Below, one piece after another: positions 1 through 9,156 of a stretch of 64,000 nt of DNA. Location of the stretch: positions 1 through 64,000 of the forward strand of contig NZ_CAJQTX010000005.1 of the NCBI RefSeq assembly GCF_907163085.1, given 5' to 3'. Under the pieces are notes generated by a model. It saw only the letters and a list, made by a program, of their open reading frames with translations, had not been told where the DNA came from and did no database searches. Each line of letters begins with the position of its first letter. Within the stretch, counting starts at the first letter, position 1. Both the position numbers and the translations under genes were made by a program. The DNA comes from Candidatus Accumulibacter sp. ACC003 (lineage in GTDB: Bacteria > Pseudomonadota > Gammaproteobacteria > Burkholderiales > Rhodocyclaceae).

Positions 1-569
1 AGCTGACGAGCGGCATCCGGATCAACAACGGCGGCAAGGAACGGTTGTTCGTCGAACTGCAGGCCAGCGGCAACGCGCTCCAGATGCCGGCCGCGCGGCG
101 CGACGCCTTCGATCTGCAGCGTGACTGGTTCGCCGCCGACGGCAAGCCGCTCGGCAATCGGCCGCTGCGCGTCGGCGAGACGGCGATCGTTCGCCTGCAG
201 GTCAAGACGCCCGGTCGTTACGCCAACGGCCTGATAGTGGACCACATCCCGGCGGGTCTCGAGATCGAAAACGCCAATATCGTCCAGGGCGAACAGTCGG
301 TGCTCACCATCGACGGCGTCGACCCGCGGCAGGCGATGCTGCACGGCGATATCCGGCACGTCGAGTTCCGCGACGACCGCTTCGTCGTCGCCGCCCGGAT
401 CGCCGGCAAGATGCAGTTCTTCTACCGCGTTCGCGCGGTCACCCCCGGACGCTTCGTGGTGCCGCCAAGCTACGCCGAAGACATGTACCAGCCCGAGGTC
501 TACGGTCTGGCCGGCGGCGGTGAAACGTTGCAGATCGTCGACGGCAGGGAAGCCGGCGCCGCGAAATGA
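1..569 (+). CDS. Alpha-2-macroglobulin family protein, C-terminal part (truncated by window edge)
   Basis: The reading frame is open from the first bases of the window, so the gene begins upstream. The visible part, about 188 residues, is the C-terminal domain of a bacterial alpha-2-macroglobulin (YfhM type), with a conserved stretch running from 'GRYANGLIVDHIPAGLEIEN' to 'PPSYAEDMYQPEVYG'. In the family this periplasmic lipoprotein traps invading proteases and is thought to guard the envelope together with PBP1C. Here the stop codon overlaps the start of pbpC by ATGA, the expected pairing and a sign of translational coupling. The bait region and thioester lie outside the window and cannot be judged. 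Confidence 0.85.
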   Translation, partial: LTSGIRINNGGKERLFVELQASGNALQMPAARRDAFDLQRDWFAADGKPLGNRPLRVGETAIVRLQVKTPGRYANGLIVDHIPAGLEIENANIVQGEQSVLTIDGVDPRQAMLHGDIRHVEFRDDRFVVAARIAGKMQFFYRVRAVTPGRFVVPPSYAEDMYQPEVYGLAGGGETLQIVDGREAGAAK

Positions 570-2863
570 AGCGCCAGCCGCAGCTGGCGCTGGCCACAGC
601 GCTGGCGCTGCTGCTCGTCGCCGACCAGCTGTGGCCACCGCCGCTGGCCGGCGGCGCGGCGCCACACGCACAGCTCGTCGTCGCCCGTGACGGCACGCCG
701 CTGCGCGCCTTCCCCGACCAGGCGCACATCTGGCGCCACCCGGTGCGCGTCGAAGACGTCTCGCCGCGCTACCTCGAAGCGCTGGTCGCCTACGAGGACC
801 GCAGCTTCTGGTGGCATCCCGGCGTCAACCCGTGGTCACTGCTGCGCGCCGGCTGGCAATGGCTGCGGCAAGGGGAGATCGTTTCCGGCGGCTCGACGCT
901 GACCATGCAGGTCGCCCGCCTGCTCGAAGAGACGCCGCGGACGCTGGCCGGCAAGCTGCGGCAAATCGCCCGTGCCGTGCAGCTTGAGCTGCGCCTCTCG
1001 AAGCGCGAGATCCTCGAGTTGTACCTCAGCTATGCGCCGATGGGCGGTGTCGTCGAGGGCGTCGAGGCCGCCAGTCGCGCCTATCTCGGCAAATCGGCGC
1101 GCGATCTGAGCGCTTCGGAAGCGGCGCTGCTGACCGTGCTGCCGCAGGCGCCGTCGCGGCTACGGCCCGACCGCTACCCCGAGCGCGCCCGCGCGGCGCG
1201 CGACAAGGTGCTCGATCGCCTGCAAGTGCGCTGGAGTCCGGCAACGATCGCCGACGCCCGCCAGGAACCGGTGATCGCCCTGAGCATCCGCGAACCGCTG
1301 CTCGCACCGCTGCTCGCCGAACGCCTGCGGCGGCTCAAGCCAGCTGCGGCGCGCGTCGACAGCACCGTCGACGCGGCCATCCAGCAGACCGTCGAACACC
1401 TGCTGGCGACGCGCCTGGCGGTCCTGCCGGCGCGCGTGTCGATGGCCGCGCTGGTCGTCGACAACGCCAGCCTCGAGGTCCGCGCCTACGCCGGCTCGGC
1501 CGATTTCACCGACAACGAGCGCTTCGCGCACGTGGACATGGTGCGCGCCGCTCGCTCGCCGGGGTCGACGCTGAAACCCTTCCTCTACGGGCTGGCGCTC
1601 GACGAGGGGCTGACGCACTCGGAATCGCTGCTGGCCGACGTACCGCAGTCTTTCTCGGGTTACCAGCCGGGCAATTTCCAGGCCGACTTCAGCGGCCCGG
1701 TGAGCGCCTCGGAAGCGCTGCGCAAATCGCTCAATGTACCGGCGGTCGAAGTCCTCGAGCAGCTCGGGGCAAGGCGCTTCGTCGCGCTGCTGCGCCGCGG
1801 CGGACTCAAGCTGGAATTGCCGCGCGGCGCGGCGCCGAATCTCAGCGTCATTCTCGGCGGCACGGCGGTGAGCCTCGAAGGTCTGGTCGGCGCGTACACC
1901 GCGCTGGCGCGCGCCGGCGTCAGCGGCCGGCCGCGCTATTTTGCCGACGCGCCGCTCGAAGAGGCGCGGATGATGAGCGCCGGCGCCGCCTTCATCATCC
2001 GCGACATCCTCGAATCGGGCGGACCGCTGGCGCGACTGGTCGACGACGGCGTCGGCGAACGCCGCGGCATCGCCTGGAAAACCGGTACCAGCTTCGGCTT
2101 CCGCGACGCCTGGGCGCTCGGCGTCAGCGACCGCTTCACGATTGGCGTCTGGATCGGCAGGCCCGATGGCACACCCAACCCCGGTTTCTTCGGCGCCAAC
2201 ATCGCCGCGCCGCTGCTGGTCGATATCTTCTCGGCGATCGACGACGCCGCGCCGCGTGCACGAACGCCGCCAGCGAGCGTTTCGCCGGCAATCATCTGCT
2301 GGCCGCTGGGGCTACGCCGCGAGGCGACACCGCCCGAGCTCTGTCATCAGCAGCGAACGGCGTGGCTCCTCAACGGCACCGCGCCACCGACCTTCCCCGA
2401 CCGCCTGCGCGCCGGCGCCGCGCGCTACGTCGACTACCGCGATGCCAGCAGCGGCCTGCGCGTCCGCGCCGCTTGCGCCGCTGGTCAGATGCACGCCGTC
2501 GACATGGCGCGCTGGCCGGCCGCCGTCGAACCCTGGCTCGACGGCGCGACGCGACAGCGCGCGCTGCCGCCCGAATGGGCGCCCGCATGCCGCAGCGCGC
2601 GCGCCCCCGAGGGCGGCTTGCGAATCGTCGGCGTCAGCGACGGCGAGAGCATCCGCCGCGCCGGCAACGGCCCGGCGCCCGAACTACGCCTCGAAGCGCG
2701 CGGCGGCCAGGAAGAGCTGATCTGGCTGCTGAACGGCCGCCAGATCGCCCGCCTGCCCGCCAGGCACGCGCTGCAGCAGCGCTTCAACGACGCCGGCCGC
2801 TACCAGATCACGGTCATGGACGACGCCGGTCGCTACGACAGCGTCGAAATCAGCGTGCGCTGA
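566..2863 (+). CDS. pbpC: Penicillin-binding protein 1C (bifunctional glycosyltransferase/transpeptidase)
   Basis: A 765-residue class A PBP. An N-terminal signal anchor (about residues 7–20) is followed by a GT51 glycosyltransferase domain with 'EDRSFWWHPGV' and 'GGSTLTMQVARLL'. The transpeptidase domain has the nucleophile motif S-T-L-K in 'SPGSTLKPFLYG', an S-x-N motif in 'KSLNVPAVEV' and the KTG triad in 'KTGTSFGFRDAW'. The last 90 residues resemble the PBP1C-specific C-terminal domain. It polymerises and crosslinks peptidoglycan on the periplasmic side of the inner membrane. The start is fixed by the ATGA overlap with the alpha-2-macroglobulin gene, which marks the yfhM–pbpC operon. Length is normal for PBP1C. 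Confidence 0.95.
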   Translation: MKRQPQLALATALALLLVADQLWPPPLAGGAAPHAQLVVARDGTPLRAFPDQAHIWRHPVRVEDVSPRYLEALVAYEDRSFWWHPGVNPWSLLRAGWQWLRQGEIVSGGSTLTMQVARLLEETPRTLAGKLRQIARAVQLELRLSKREILELYLSYAPMGGVVEGVEAASRAYLGKSARDLSASEAALLTVLPQAPSRLRPDRYPERARAARDKVLDRLQVRWSPATIADARQEPVIALSIREPLLAPLLAERLRRLKPAAARVDSTVDAAIQQTVEHLLATRLAVLPARVSMAALVVDNASLEVRAYAGSADFTDNERFAHVDMVRAARSPGSTLKPFLYGLALDEGLTHSESLLADVPQSFSGYQPGNFQADFSGPVSASEALRKSLNVPAVEVLEQLGARRFVALLRRGGLKLELPRGAAPNLSVILGGTAVSLEGLVGAYTALARAGVSGRPRYFADAPLEEARMMSAGAAFIIRDILESGGPLARLVDDGVGERRGIAWKTGTSFGFRDAWALGVSDRFTIGVWIGRPDGTPNPGFFGANIAAPLLVDIFSAIDDAAPRARTPPASVSPAIICWPLGLRREATPPELCHQQRTAWLLNGTAPPTFPDRLRAGAARYVDYRDASSGLRVRAACAAGQMHAVDMARWPAAVEPWLDGATRQRALPPEWAPACRSARAPEGGLRIVGVSDGESIRRAGNGPAPELRLEARGGQEELIWLLNGRQIARLPARHALQQRFNDAGRYQITVMDDAGRYDSVEISVR

Positions 2864-3075
2864 ATACGGCCGGCGGGCCTGGATTCACCGAGCGCAAGCG
2901 ATTTCCTCGCCATGACGGTGTGGGTGCGTGCATCGATCGCGCCGCTGCTTGCCGGGACCTGGAGGCGCCACCTATACTCTCGTGGCCGGCGCCGGGTCTC
3001 GCGTCCCGGCAGCCCTCCTGCCACAAAACCAACAACAACCAGCGCGGCGAGCGCTGGCGATGCCAACGAGTCGCG

Positions 3076-5517
3076 ATGAAACCTGGACGAAACGACGCCT
3101 GCCCGTGTGGCAGTGGCCGCAAATACAAGAGCTGCTGCCTGAGTAGCGGTGCTGTCGGAAGCGCGCCGAGTCGTCCGGCGAGCGTCTCGTCGGCGTCGAT
3201 CGACCCGGAGCGCTTGCTGGCGATGTTCAGAGCTGGCCGTTACGCCGAGCTGGAGTCGGCTCTGCGCGTGCTGGTCGAGCGGCCACCGCCATCGGGCTTT
3301 CTATGGACGCTGCTCGGCGCCAGCTTGCAGGCGCAGGGCAAGGATAGCGTCTTCGCCTGGCAGCGCGCGACGACGCTGGCGCCCGGCGATTTTGACGCGC
3401 AGACGGGTCTCGGGAGGGCTTTCGTCGAAAGCGGGCGTTTTACCGACGCGGCCGACAGTTTCCGGCGGGCCTTGGCAATCCAGCCCGAGAATCCAGCGGC
3501 GCAGTTCCACCTTGGCGACACGCTACGGCTGCTCGGCCGCTGCAAAGACGCGGTGGCGCTGTTGCGCAGCGCTGCGGACAAGGCCCCGGACTTCGCCGAA
3601 GCGCTGATGTCGCTCGCCGCAGCGCTCGGCGAGCTCGGCCAATTCGGCGAAGCCGAAGCCAACTGCCGGCGGGCCGTCGAATTGGCACCGGAGTACGCGG
3701 CCACGCATTTCGCGTTGGGTAATATCCTGCGCGACGCGGCGCGTCCCGAGGAAGCGCGGGACTGCTTTGCCGCGGCGCTGCGCGTTGAGCCGAACTACGT
3801 CGCGGCGCTCGGCAACCTCGGCAATGTGCTGCAGGAACTCGGGAGTTTCGGCGACGCGGAAGAGTGCTATCGCCGTGCGCTGCAGCTGAACCCCGACTAC
3901 GCCAACGCCAGTGCCAATCTCGGCAAGCTGTTCGTCGAACAGAACCGTTTTGCCGACGCCGAAACGTGTTATCGCCGGGCGCTGAGCCGGCAAGCGCAGA
4001 ACGCCGAGATTCTCGAACGACTCGGCGGCGTACTGCTCGAACTCGGCCGCCCGGACGAGGCCAGGGACTCTTTTCTGCAGGCACTGCGCGTCCAGCCCGA
4101 ACGCATCAGCGCGCGACTGGCGCTGACCACCGCGGCCTTGCCGGTGATCGCGCAAACCGCCGCCGAGGCGACGGCGGTGCCGGCCTTGTTCAGTCAGGCA
4201 CTCGACGAACTGTCGGACTGGCTGCAGGCCGACGCCGCGCGGCAGCCGTGCCTGGCCGACCTGGCGGCGGCGCAGCAACCATTCATGCTCGCCTACCGCT
4301 ACGGCAATCACCGCGAACTGCTGTCGCGCTACGCCGACCTGCTCGCCGCATGCCTGGGGCCGCAAAGAGATCTGCCGCCAGCGCGAGCGCAGCGCGACAG
4401 GATTCGCCTGCTGGTGATATCGCATCACATCCGCCGCCACTCGGTATGGGACATCGTCTTGCGCGGCTTGCTGCGGCATCTCGATCGCACGCGATTCGAG
4501 GTCCTGGTCTATCACCTTGGCAACGTCGAGGACGACGAAACCGCTTTCGCGCGCACGCTGGTCGATCACTGGCGCGACCGGCGGACGATTGCCGACGCCA
4601 GCGGCTGGCTGGCCGCAGCTCGCGAAGACCGCGCCGACGTGATCTTCTACCCCGAGATCGGCATGTCGTCGCTGTCGTACTTCCTGGCCGCGCATCGCCT
4701 GGCGCCGCTGCAGGTGGCCAGCTGGGGGCACCCGATCAGCACCGGCCTGGCGAGCATCGACGTCTTTCTCTCGGGCGACCTGCTCGAAGCGCCGGATGCC
4801 GATGCGCACTATCGCGAACGGCTGCTGCGCCTGCCCGGCACCGGCTGCTGCACGACGCCGCGAGCGCTCGTCGCCGAGCCGATCGCCGACGTCGAGGCGG
4901 CCTTGCTGGCGATGGACGGCACGCGTTTCGTCATCGCTCAGCGCGCCATCAAGTTCGCTCCCGCCGACGATGCGATCTACGCGAAGATCGCGCTGGCCAG
5001 CGGCGCCAGCGTCTTCATCGTTCTCCGCGATCCGCTTTGTCCGTGGGCCAGCGAGCAGATCATGGCGCGCCTGCAGTCGCAGTTCCGCGACCACGGACTC
5101 GATCCAGCCCGCCATCTGCTGCTGATCCCCTGGCTGTCGCCGGCAAAGTTTCTCGCCTTGCTCGATCTTTGCGATGTCTACCTCGACTGCCCGGCTTTTT
5201 CGGGCTACACGACGGCGTGGCAGGCGATCCATCGTGGTCTGCCAATCGTTGCCCTGGAAGGGCACTACCTGCGTCAGCGCCTCGCCGCGGGCCTGCTGCG
5301 CAAAGCCGGCCTGAGCGATTACGTTGCCTCGTCGGTGGCCGATTACGTGACGATTGCCGCGCGCCTGGCCGGCGAATGCCGCGATGGCGATCGCCGACGG
5401 GCGCTGCGCGCGGCGGTGCTCGCCGCCGCGCCAGCGGTCGATGACAACGTCGCCGTCGTGCGCGCCTTCGAGGAGTGCCTGGCAACGGCTCTCGAAGTGT
5501 CGAGCGCGCGGCTTTAG
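3076..5517 (+). CDS. SEC-C motif / TPR / O-GlcNAc transferase-like (GT41) protein
   Basis: About 813 residues. The chosen ATG puts a SEC-C zinc motif at the extreme N-terminus (Cys9, Cys11, Cys20, Cys21 in 'NDACPCGSGRKYKSCC'); the frame is open much further upstream but that part is not protein-like. Roughly residues 55–350 are tandem TPRs with repeated 'YxxALxLxPxxAxAxxNLG' units. The C-terminal half matches the GT41/SPINDLY catalytic region: 'LQVASWGHPISTGLASID' and 'FSGYTTAWQAIHRGLPIVAL'. Such proteins transfer sugars to protein side chains; in bacteria substrates are mostly unknown. Joining a SecA-type zinc knuckle to this enzyme is uncommon. No glycan gene is adjacent, so the target cannot be inferred. 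Confidence 0.8.
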   Translation: MKPGRNDACPCGSGRKYKSCCLSSGAVGSAPSRPASVSSASIDPERLLAMFRAGRYAELESALRVLVERPPPSGFLWTLLGASLQAQGKDSVFAWQRATTLAPGDFDAQTGLGRAFVESGRFTDAADSFRRALAIQPENPAAQFHLGDTLRLLGRCKDAVALLRSAADKAPDFAEALMSLAAALGELGQFGEAEANCRRAVELAPEYAATHFALGNILRDAARPEEARDCFAAALRVEPNYVAALGNLGNVLQELGSFGDAEECYRRALQLNPDYANASANLGKLFVEQNRFADAETCYRRALSRQAQNAEILERLGGVLLELGRPDEARDSFLQALRVQPERISARLALTTAALPVIAQTAAEATAVPALFSQALDELSDWLQADAARQPCLADLAAAQQPFMLAYRYGNHRELLSRYADLLAACLGPQRDLPPARAQRDRIRLLVISHHIRRHSVWDIVLRGLLRHLDRTRFEVLVYHLGNVEDDETAFARTLVDHWRDRRTIADASGWLAAAREDRADVIFYPEIGMSSLSYFLAAHRLAPLQVASWGHPISTGLASIDVFLSGDLLEAPDADAHYRERLLRLPGTGCCTTPRALVAEPIADVEAALLAMDGTRFVIAQRAIKFAPADDAIYAKIALASGASVFIVLRDPLCPWASEQIMARLQSQFRDHGLDPARHLLLIPWLSPAKFLALLDLCDVYLDCPAFSGYTTAWQAIHRGLPIVALEGHYLRQRLAAGLLRKAGLSDYVASSVADYVTIAARLAGECRDGDRRRALRAAVLAAAPAVDDNVAVVRAFEECLATALEVSSARL

Positions 5518-5666
5518 CTCCCCCGCCATCGTGGCCAATCGGCGGCGGGCGTGACGGCCCGGCTCGCCCATCAACGGTACCCTGGCGCACCGGTCGGCAC
5601 CGCGAACCTTTGCCGCGGCTCACGGACCAATGGCTGTTGAATGGCCGGCCGGAGAGCAAGAGAGTA

Positions 5667-6449
5667 ATGCACATGAAAATTGCGGGATCGTGGTCGCGAC
5701 GACTGGCGCTGAGCCTGGCGCTGCTGTTCGTCGTCCCGGTCGGCGTCGCGGTCAGCCAGCATCTTGGCAATGACGCCCAGGCCAATGATTGGCGTACGGC
5801 ACGGCAAGACAGCAGTGGCCAGGCGCCCGACCCCCAACAAACGCCGGCAGCGCTGATCCAGGTCTACGCGGCACGTGCTTTCGGTTGGCGCGGAGCCTTC
5901 GGCGTGCATACCTGGATCGCCACCAAACCGATGCACGGCGAACGTTACACGCGCCTGGAAGTGGTCGGCTGGGGCGTGCAGCGCGGCATCAATGCGGTGC
6001 GCATCGAACACGGCGAAGCCGACGGTTACTGGTACGGCAACGCGCCGACGCTGATTCGTGAAGTCCGCGGCGGCGCCGAGGTCGACGCGCTGATCGCCCG
6101 TCTGCACGCGGCGGCGCAGGCCTATCCGTACCAGCACGAATATCGGCTGTGGCCGGGTCCCAACAGCAATACCTTCATCGCCTACCTGGGTCGGGCGGCA
6201 CCCGAACTGCACCTCGATCTACCGCCGACGGCAATCGGCAAGGATTACCTGCCGGCAGGCGATCTGTTTGCCAGCGCGCCGAGCGGCGGTGGCTTGCAGT
6301 TTTCGCTGCTCGGCTTGCTCGGCTTGACGATCGCCGCCGAAGAAGGCGTCGAGGTCAATGTGCTGGGCCTGTCGCTGGGTATCGACGTCTCGCCGCCGGC
6401 ACTCAAGCTACCTGGCTTGGGCCGTCTGGGGATGGCCAGCCACGATTAG
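5667..6449 (+). CDS. DUF3750 family protein, probably membrane-anchored
   Basis: About 260 residues. A purine-rich ribosome-binding stretch (GGAGAGCAAGAGAG) lies just upstream of two in-frame ATGs, 5667 and 5673; the first is used here. Residues about 10–32 form a single hydrophobic N-terminal segment that could be an uncleaved anchor or signal peptide. The rest matches DUF3750 with 'IQVYAARAFGWRGAFGVHTW' and 'YPYQHEYRLWPGPNSNTF', a conserved family of unknown function in proteobacteria. It is the last host gene before the insertion-sequence pile; the first target duplication begins 41 bp after its stop. Confidence 0.75.
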   Translation: MHMKIAGSWSRRLALSLALLFVVPVGVAVSQHLGNDAQANDWRTARQDSSGQAPDPQQTPAALIQVYAARAFGWRGAFGVHTWIATKPMHGERYTRLEVVGWGVQRGINAVRIEHGEADGYWYGNAPTLIREVRGGAEVDALIARLHAAAQAYPYQHEYRLWPGPNSNTFIAYLGRAAPELHLDLPPTAIGKDYLPAGDLFASAPSGGGLQFSLLGLLGLTIAAEEGVEVNVLGLSLGIDVSPPALKLPGLGRLGMASHD

Positions 6450-6489
6450 CGGCGACGCAGCTCGCCGACGCGTCGTCAATGCGCCAAGG

Positions 6490-6498
6490 CTTCGCATT
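6490..6498. repeat. Target-site duplication CTTCGCATT, copy 1 (left of element A)
   Basis: The 9-mer CTTCGCATT sits directly before the left terminal repeat of element A. Identical copies occur at 11696–11704 and 13614–13622. Together they show that elements A and B entered the same short target one after the other. Confidence 0.85.
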
Positions 6499-6652
6499 CA
6501 GCGCTGAAGCATGACTGCGCCAGCCCAGTACTGGCAAGGCGTTGCGGTGGGCAGGCAAAAAAGGTTTCGCACAAGGGAGCTAGACAGCCGGGGGGACTTC
6601 TGGCAGGATAGGTGGAGGGTCATTGGTCCACGTTTCAGCCGGAGGTATCGTG

Positions 6653-7558
6653 GTGGTTGCAACGAGCGAAGGGGAGTGGGTGCACTGCGGTCGCGTATTC
6701 AGCGCCGCGGAGATCGCCGAGGTGTGCGGGACGGTGGCGTGGCTGCCGGGATTGGCGCGCAAGGAGTTGGCGGCGACGGTCTGCGAGCACCTGGGGTGGA
6801 CCACTCTGACAGGGACGGCGAAGATCAGCGCCTGCCTGGAGTTTCTGGAGCGTTTGCAGGCGGCCGGGCTGCTGACACTGCCGGCGATAAGGCCGTCGTC
6901 AGCACGCCGTTGCGCGCCGCCCGCGGCACCCGTAGATACGGTCACCGGGGAGCTTCCCGTGCACTGCGCCCTGTCGGCACTCGCACCGGTCTGCCTGGAA
7001 GTCGTTCGCGACGCGGCGTTGGTGGCGCAGTGGGATGCGCTGGTGGCGCGCTGGCACCCACTGGGTTTCCAGGGGGCCTTCGGCTACCGCCTGCGCTACT
7101 TCATCACGGCGGGCGACCGGCGGCTCGGCAGCGTCCTGCTGGCCGGCGCTGCCCGCGCGGTCGCCGTGCGCGACCGCTGGATCGGCTGGACGGCCCAGGC
7201 CCGCCGCGAGAACCTGGCGCGGGTGGTGAACAACAGCCGCTTCCTGATCTTTCCCCACGTCCGGGTGCCGCATCTGGCCAGTCATGTGCTCGGACAACTC
7301 GCGCGCCGCGCACGCGCGGACTGGCTCGATCACTGGGGCTTCGAGCCCCTGTTGCTGGAGACTTTCGTCGATCCTCGTCACTATACCGGCACCTGTTACC
7401 GCGCGGCCGGTTGGCAGTTGCTCGGGGCAACCAGCGGGCGCGGGCTGGCCCGCCCCGGCCAGTCGTATCGCAGCACGCCCCGCCAGGTGTGGCTCAAACC
7501 GCTGAGCGCCGATTGTCGCGACCGGCTGTGTGCCGCCCCTGGGAGCTCCCGGCCATGA
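6653..7558 (+). CDS. DUF4338 (DruA-like) protein of element A
   Basis: About 301 residues from a GTG at 6653, which has GGAGGT six bases upstream; a TTG at 6623 and a GTG at 6650 are alternatives. The C-terminal two-thirds has the DUF4338 signature also seen twice elsewhere in the window: 'RDRWIGW', 'VVNNSRFLIFP' and 'LLLETFVDPRHYTGTCYRAA'. DUF4338 defines DruA of the Druantia anti-phage system, but no other druantia gene is here. The stop overlaps the transposase start by ATGA, so the protein is probably made together with the transposase and is part of the element. Molecular activity is not known. Confidence 0.8.
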   Translation: MVATSEGEWVHCGRVFSAAEIAEVCGTVAWLPGLARKELAATVCEHLGWTTLTGTAKISACLEFLERLQAAGLLTLPAIRPSSARRCAPPAAPVDTVTGELPVHCALSALAPVCLEVVRDAALVAQWDALVARWHPLGFQGAFGYRLRYFITAGDRRLGSVLLAGAARAVAVRDRWIGWTAQARRENLARVVNNSRFLIFPHVRVPHLASHVLGQLARRARADWLDHWGFEPLLLETFVDPRHYTGTCYRAAGWQLLGATSGRGLARPGQSYRSTPRQVWLKPLSADCRDRLCAAPGSSRP

Positions 7559-9075
7559 GCAAACCCTGCCGTCGCCCGACACGCGCTGCCCTCAAGGAGC
7601 TGCGCTCAGAGAAGAAACGGCAGGAAAAGGCACTGAACGCGAAACGGCGCGCGAGTGGACAAGTCCTCCACTCCCCCACTTCTCTGCCCAACCGATGCTC
7701 AGCCTTCGCGACCGTCGGCGAGGAAAGGGAGGCCCGCGAGGACGCCGTGAGCAAAAAGACGCGTCTCCTGCGCAAAGAGCTACCCGCCTTGCTCGAGCAA
7801 CTGGAACAAATTCCCGACCCGAGAGACCCCAGGAAGCGCCGCCACAAGCTGACCGCGCTGCTGCTTTACGGTCTGCTGATGTTCGTCTTTCAGTTCTCCT
7901 CTCGGCGCGAGACCAACCGCGAAATATCCCGTCCCCAGTTCATGGCCAACCTCCACCTGCTGTTCCCGGAGATCGAGACCCTACCACACGCCGACACCCT
8001 GTTTCGGCTGCTGCGCGACATCGACCTTGACCACCTTGAGCAGGCCCACGTCGATCTGGTGAAGCGGCTGATCCGCGGCAAGAGCTTCCGCCGCTATCTG
8101 ATCAACCACTGCTACCCCATCGCCATCGACGGCTCGCAGAAGGTCGCCGGCGACACCCTCTGGGCGGAGGAACTCCTCCAGCGCACCGTCGGCAAGGAGG
8201 AAACCCGCCACACCCAGTACTTCGTCTACGTCCTCGAGGCCAGCCTGGCTTTCCACAACGGCCTGGTCGTCCCACTGCTCAGCGAGTTCCTCGAACACGC
8301 GCTGGGCGATACCGAAGCGCAAAAGCAGGACTGCGAGCTGCGCGGCTTTGTGCGCTTGAGCGACCGGCTCAAGACGCTGTTCCCCCGCCTGCCGATCCTG
8401 CTCCTGCTCGACGGCCTTTACGCCAACGGGCCGGTGATGCAGCGCTGCTTGCGCGCCCACTGGCAGTTCATGATCGTGCTTAAGGACAAGGATTTGTCCA
8501 CGGTCTGGCAGGAGTTCCGCGCACTCCACGCCCTGAAGCCACAAGCCGTGCAGCGCGCTTGGGGAAGGCGCCGACAACACTTCAGCTGGGTCAACGACAT
8601 CGACTACGCCTTCGCGGCCAACGGGCGTCAGCGTCTCAAGCTGAACCTGGTGGTCTGTGAGGAAAGCTGGGAAAAGATCGATGAACAGGCCAGGACCGTC
8701 ACCGAAACATCGCGCCACGCCTGGCTCTCCAGCCAACCGCTCAGACAAGACAATGTCCATGAGCGCTGCAACCTCGGTGCCCGCCACCGTTGGGGCATCG
8801 AAGCGGGCTTCCTCGTCGAAAAACATCAGGGCTACCACTACGAGCATGCCTTTGCCCTCGACTGGAATGCCATGAAAGGCTATCACCTCCTCATGCGCCT
8901 GGCGCATGTGTTCAATACCCTGGCACGTTTCACCCGGCAGTTACGCAACCTGTATCAAGAACTCGGTGTGCGCGGCGCCATCGCCTTCATCCGTAATTCC
9001 TGTGCTGCGCCCTGGCTTGACCCAGCACGCCTGCGTCTGCTTCTCGCCGAACCGTTCCTGCTGCAACTCGAATAA
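7555..9075 (+). CDS. DDE transposase of element A
   Basis: 506 residues, starting in a 4-bp ATGA overlap with the DUF4338 gene. A basic N-terminus (about residues 1–70) precedes a catalytic core with candidate acidic residues in 'PIAIDGSQK', 'LLLLDGLYANG' and 'RHRWGIEAGF', the order expected of a D-D-E enzyme. The region from 'HADTLFRLLRDIDLDHLEQ' to 'HVFNTLARFTRQL' is colinear and uninterrupted. It should cut at the 17-bp ends of element A and leave a 9-bp duplication. I do not recognise a named IS family with certainty. Confidence 0.8.
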   Translation: MSKPCRRPTRAALKELRSEKKRQEKALNAKRRASGQVLHSPTSLPNRCSAFATVGEEREAREDAVSKKTRLLRKELPALLEQLEQIPDPRDPRKRRHKLTALLLYGLLMFVFQFSSRRETNREISRPQFMANLHLLFPEIETLPHADTLFRLLRDIDLDHLEQAHVDLVKRLIRGKSFRRYLINHCYPIAIDGSQKVAGDTLWAEELLQRTVGKEETRHTQYFVYVLEASLAFHNGLVVPLLSEFLEHALGDTEAQKQDCELRGFVRLSDRLKTLFPRLPILLLLDGLYANGPVMQRCLRAHWQFMIVLKDKDLSTVWQEFRALHALKPQAVQRAWGRRRQHFSWVNDIDYAFAANGRQRLKLNLVVCEESWEKIDEQARTVTETSRHAWLSSQPLRQDNVHERCNLGARHRWGIEAGFLVEKHQGYHYEHAFALDWNAMKGYHLLMRLAHVFNTLARFTRQLRNLYQELGVRGAIAFIRNSCAAPWLDPARLRLLLAEPFLLQLE

Positions 9076-9156
9076 CCTTGCCCAGGCCTGCCCAACACAT
9101 CTTCCCAAGCGCGGCGCACCCCGCGCCGGGAAAGGCTCGCCTGGCGATCGTAACGG

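Noticed and set aside
3523..5574. 683-residue open frame on the minus strand
   Set aside because: Antisense shadow of the TPR/OGT-like gene in GC-rich DNA; no recognisable domain and no ribosome-binding site. The same reasoning applies to long antisense frames over the EF-G-like gene (49.0–51.1 kb), uvrA (60.3–61.9 kb) and aspS (40.2–41.3 kb).
6653..7558. A complete Druantia defence locus
   Set aside because: Only DUF4338 is present; the large helicase druE and other partners are missing, and the gene lies within IS ends.
6548..9100. Inverted TGGGCAGGC motifs flanking element A's genes as possible ends
   Set aside because: Only nine bases match and no target duplication flanks them; the CAGCGCTGAAGCATGAC ends with the CTTCGCATT duplication explain the element better.
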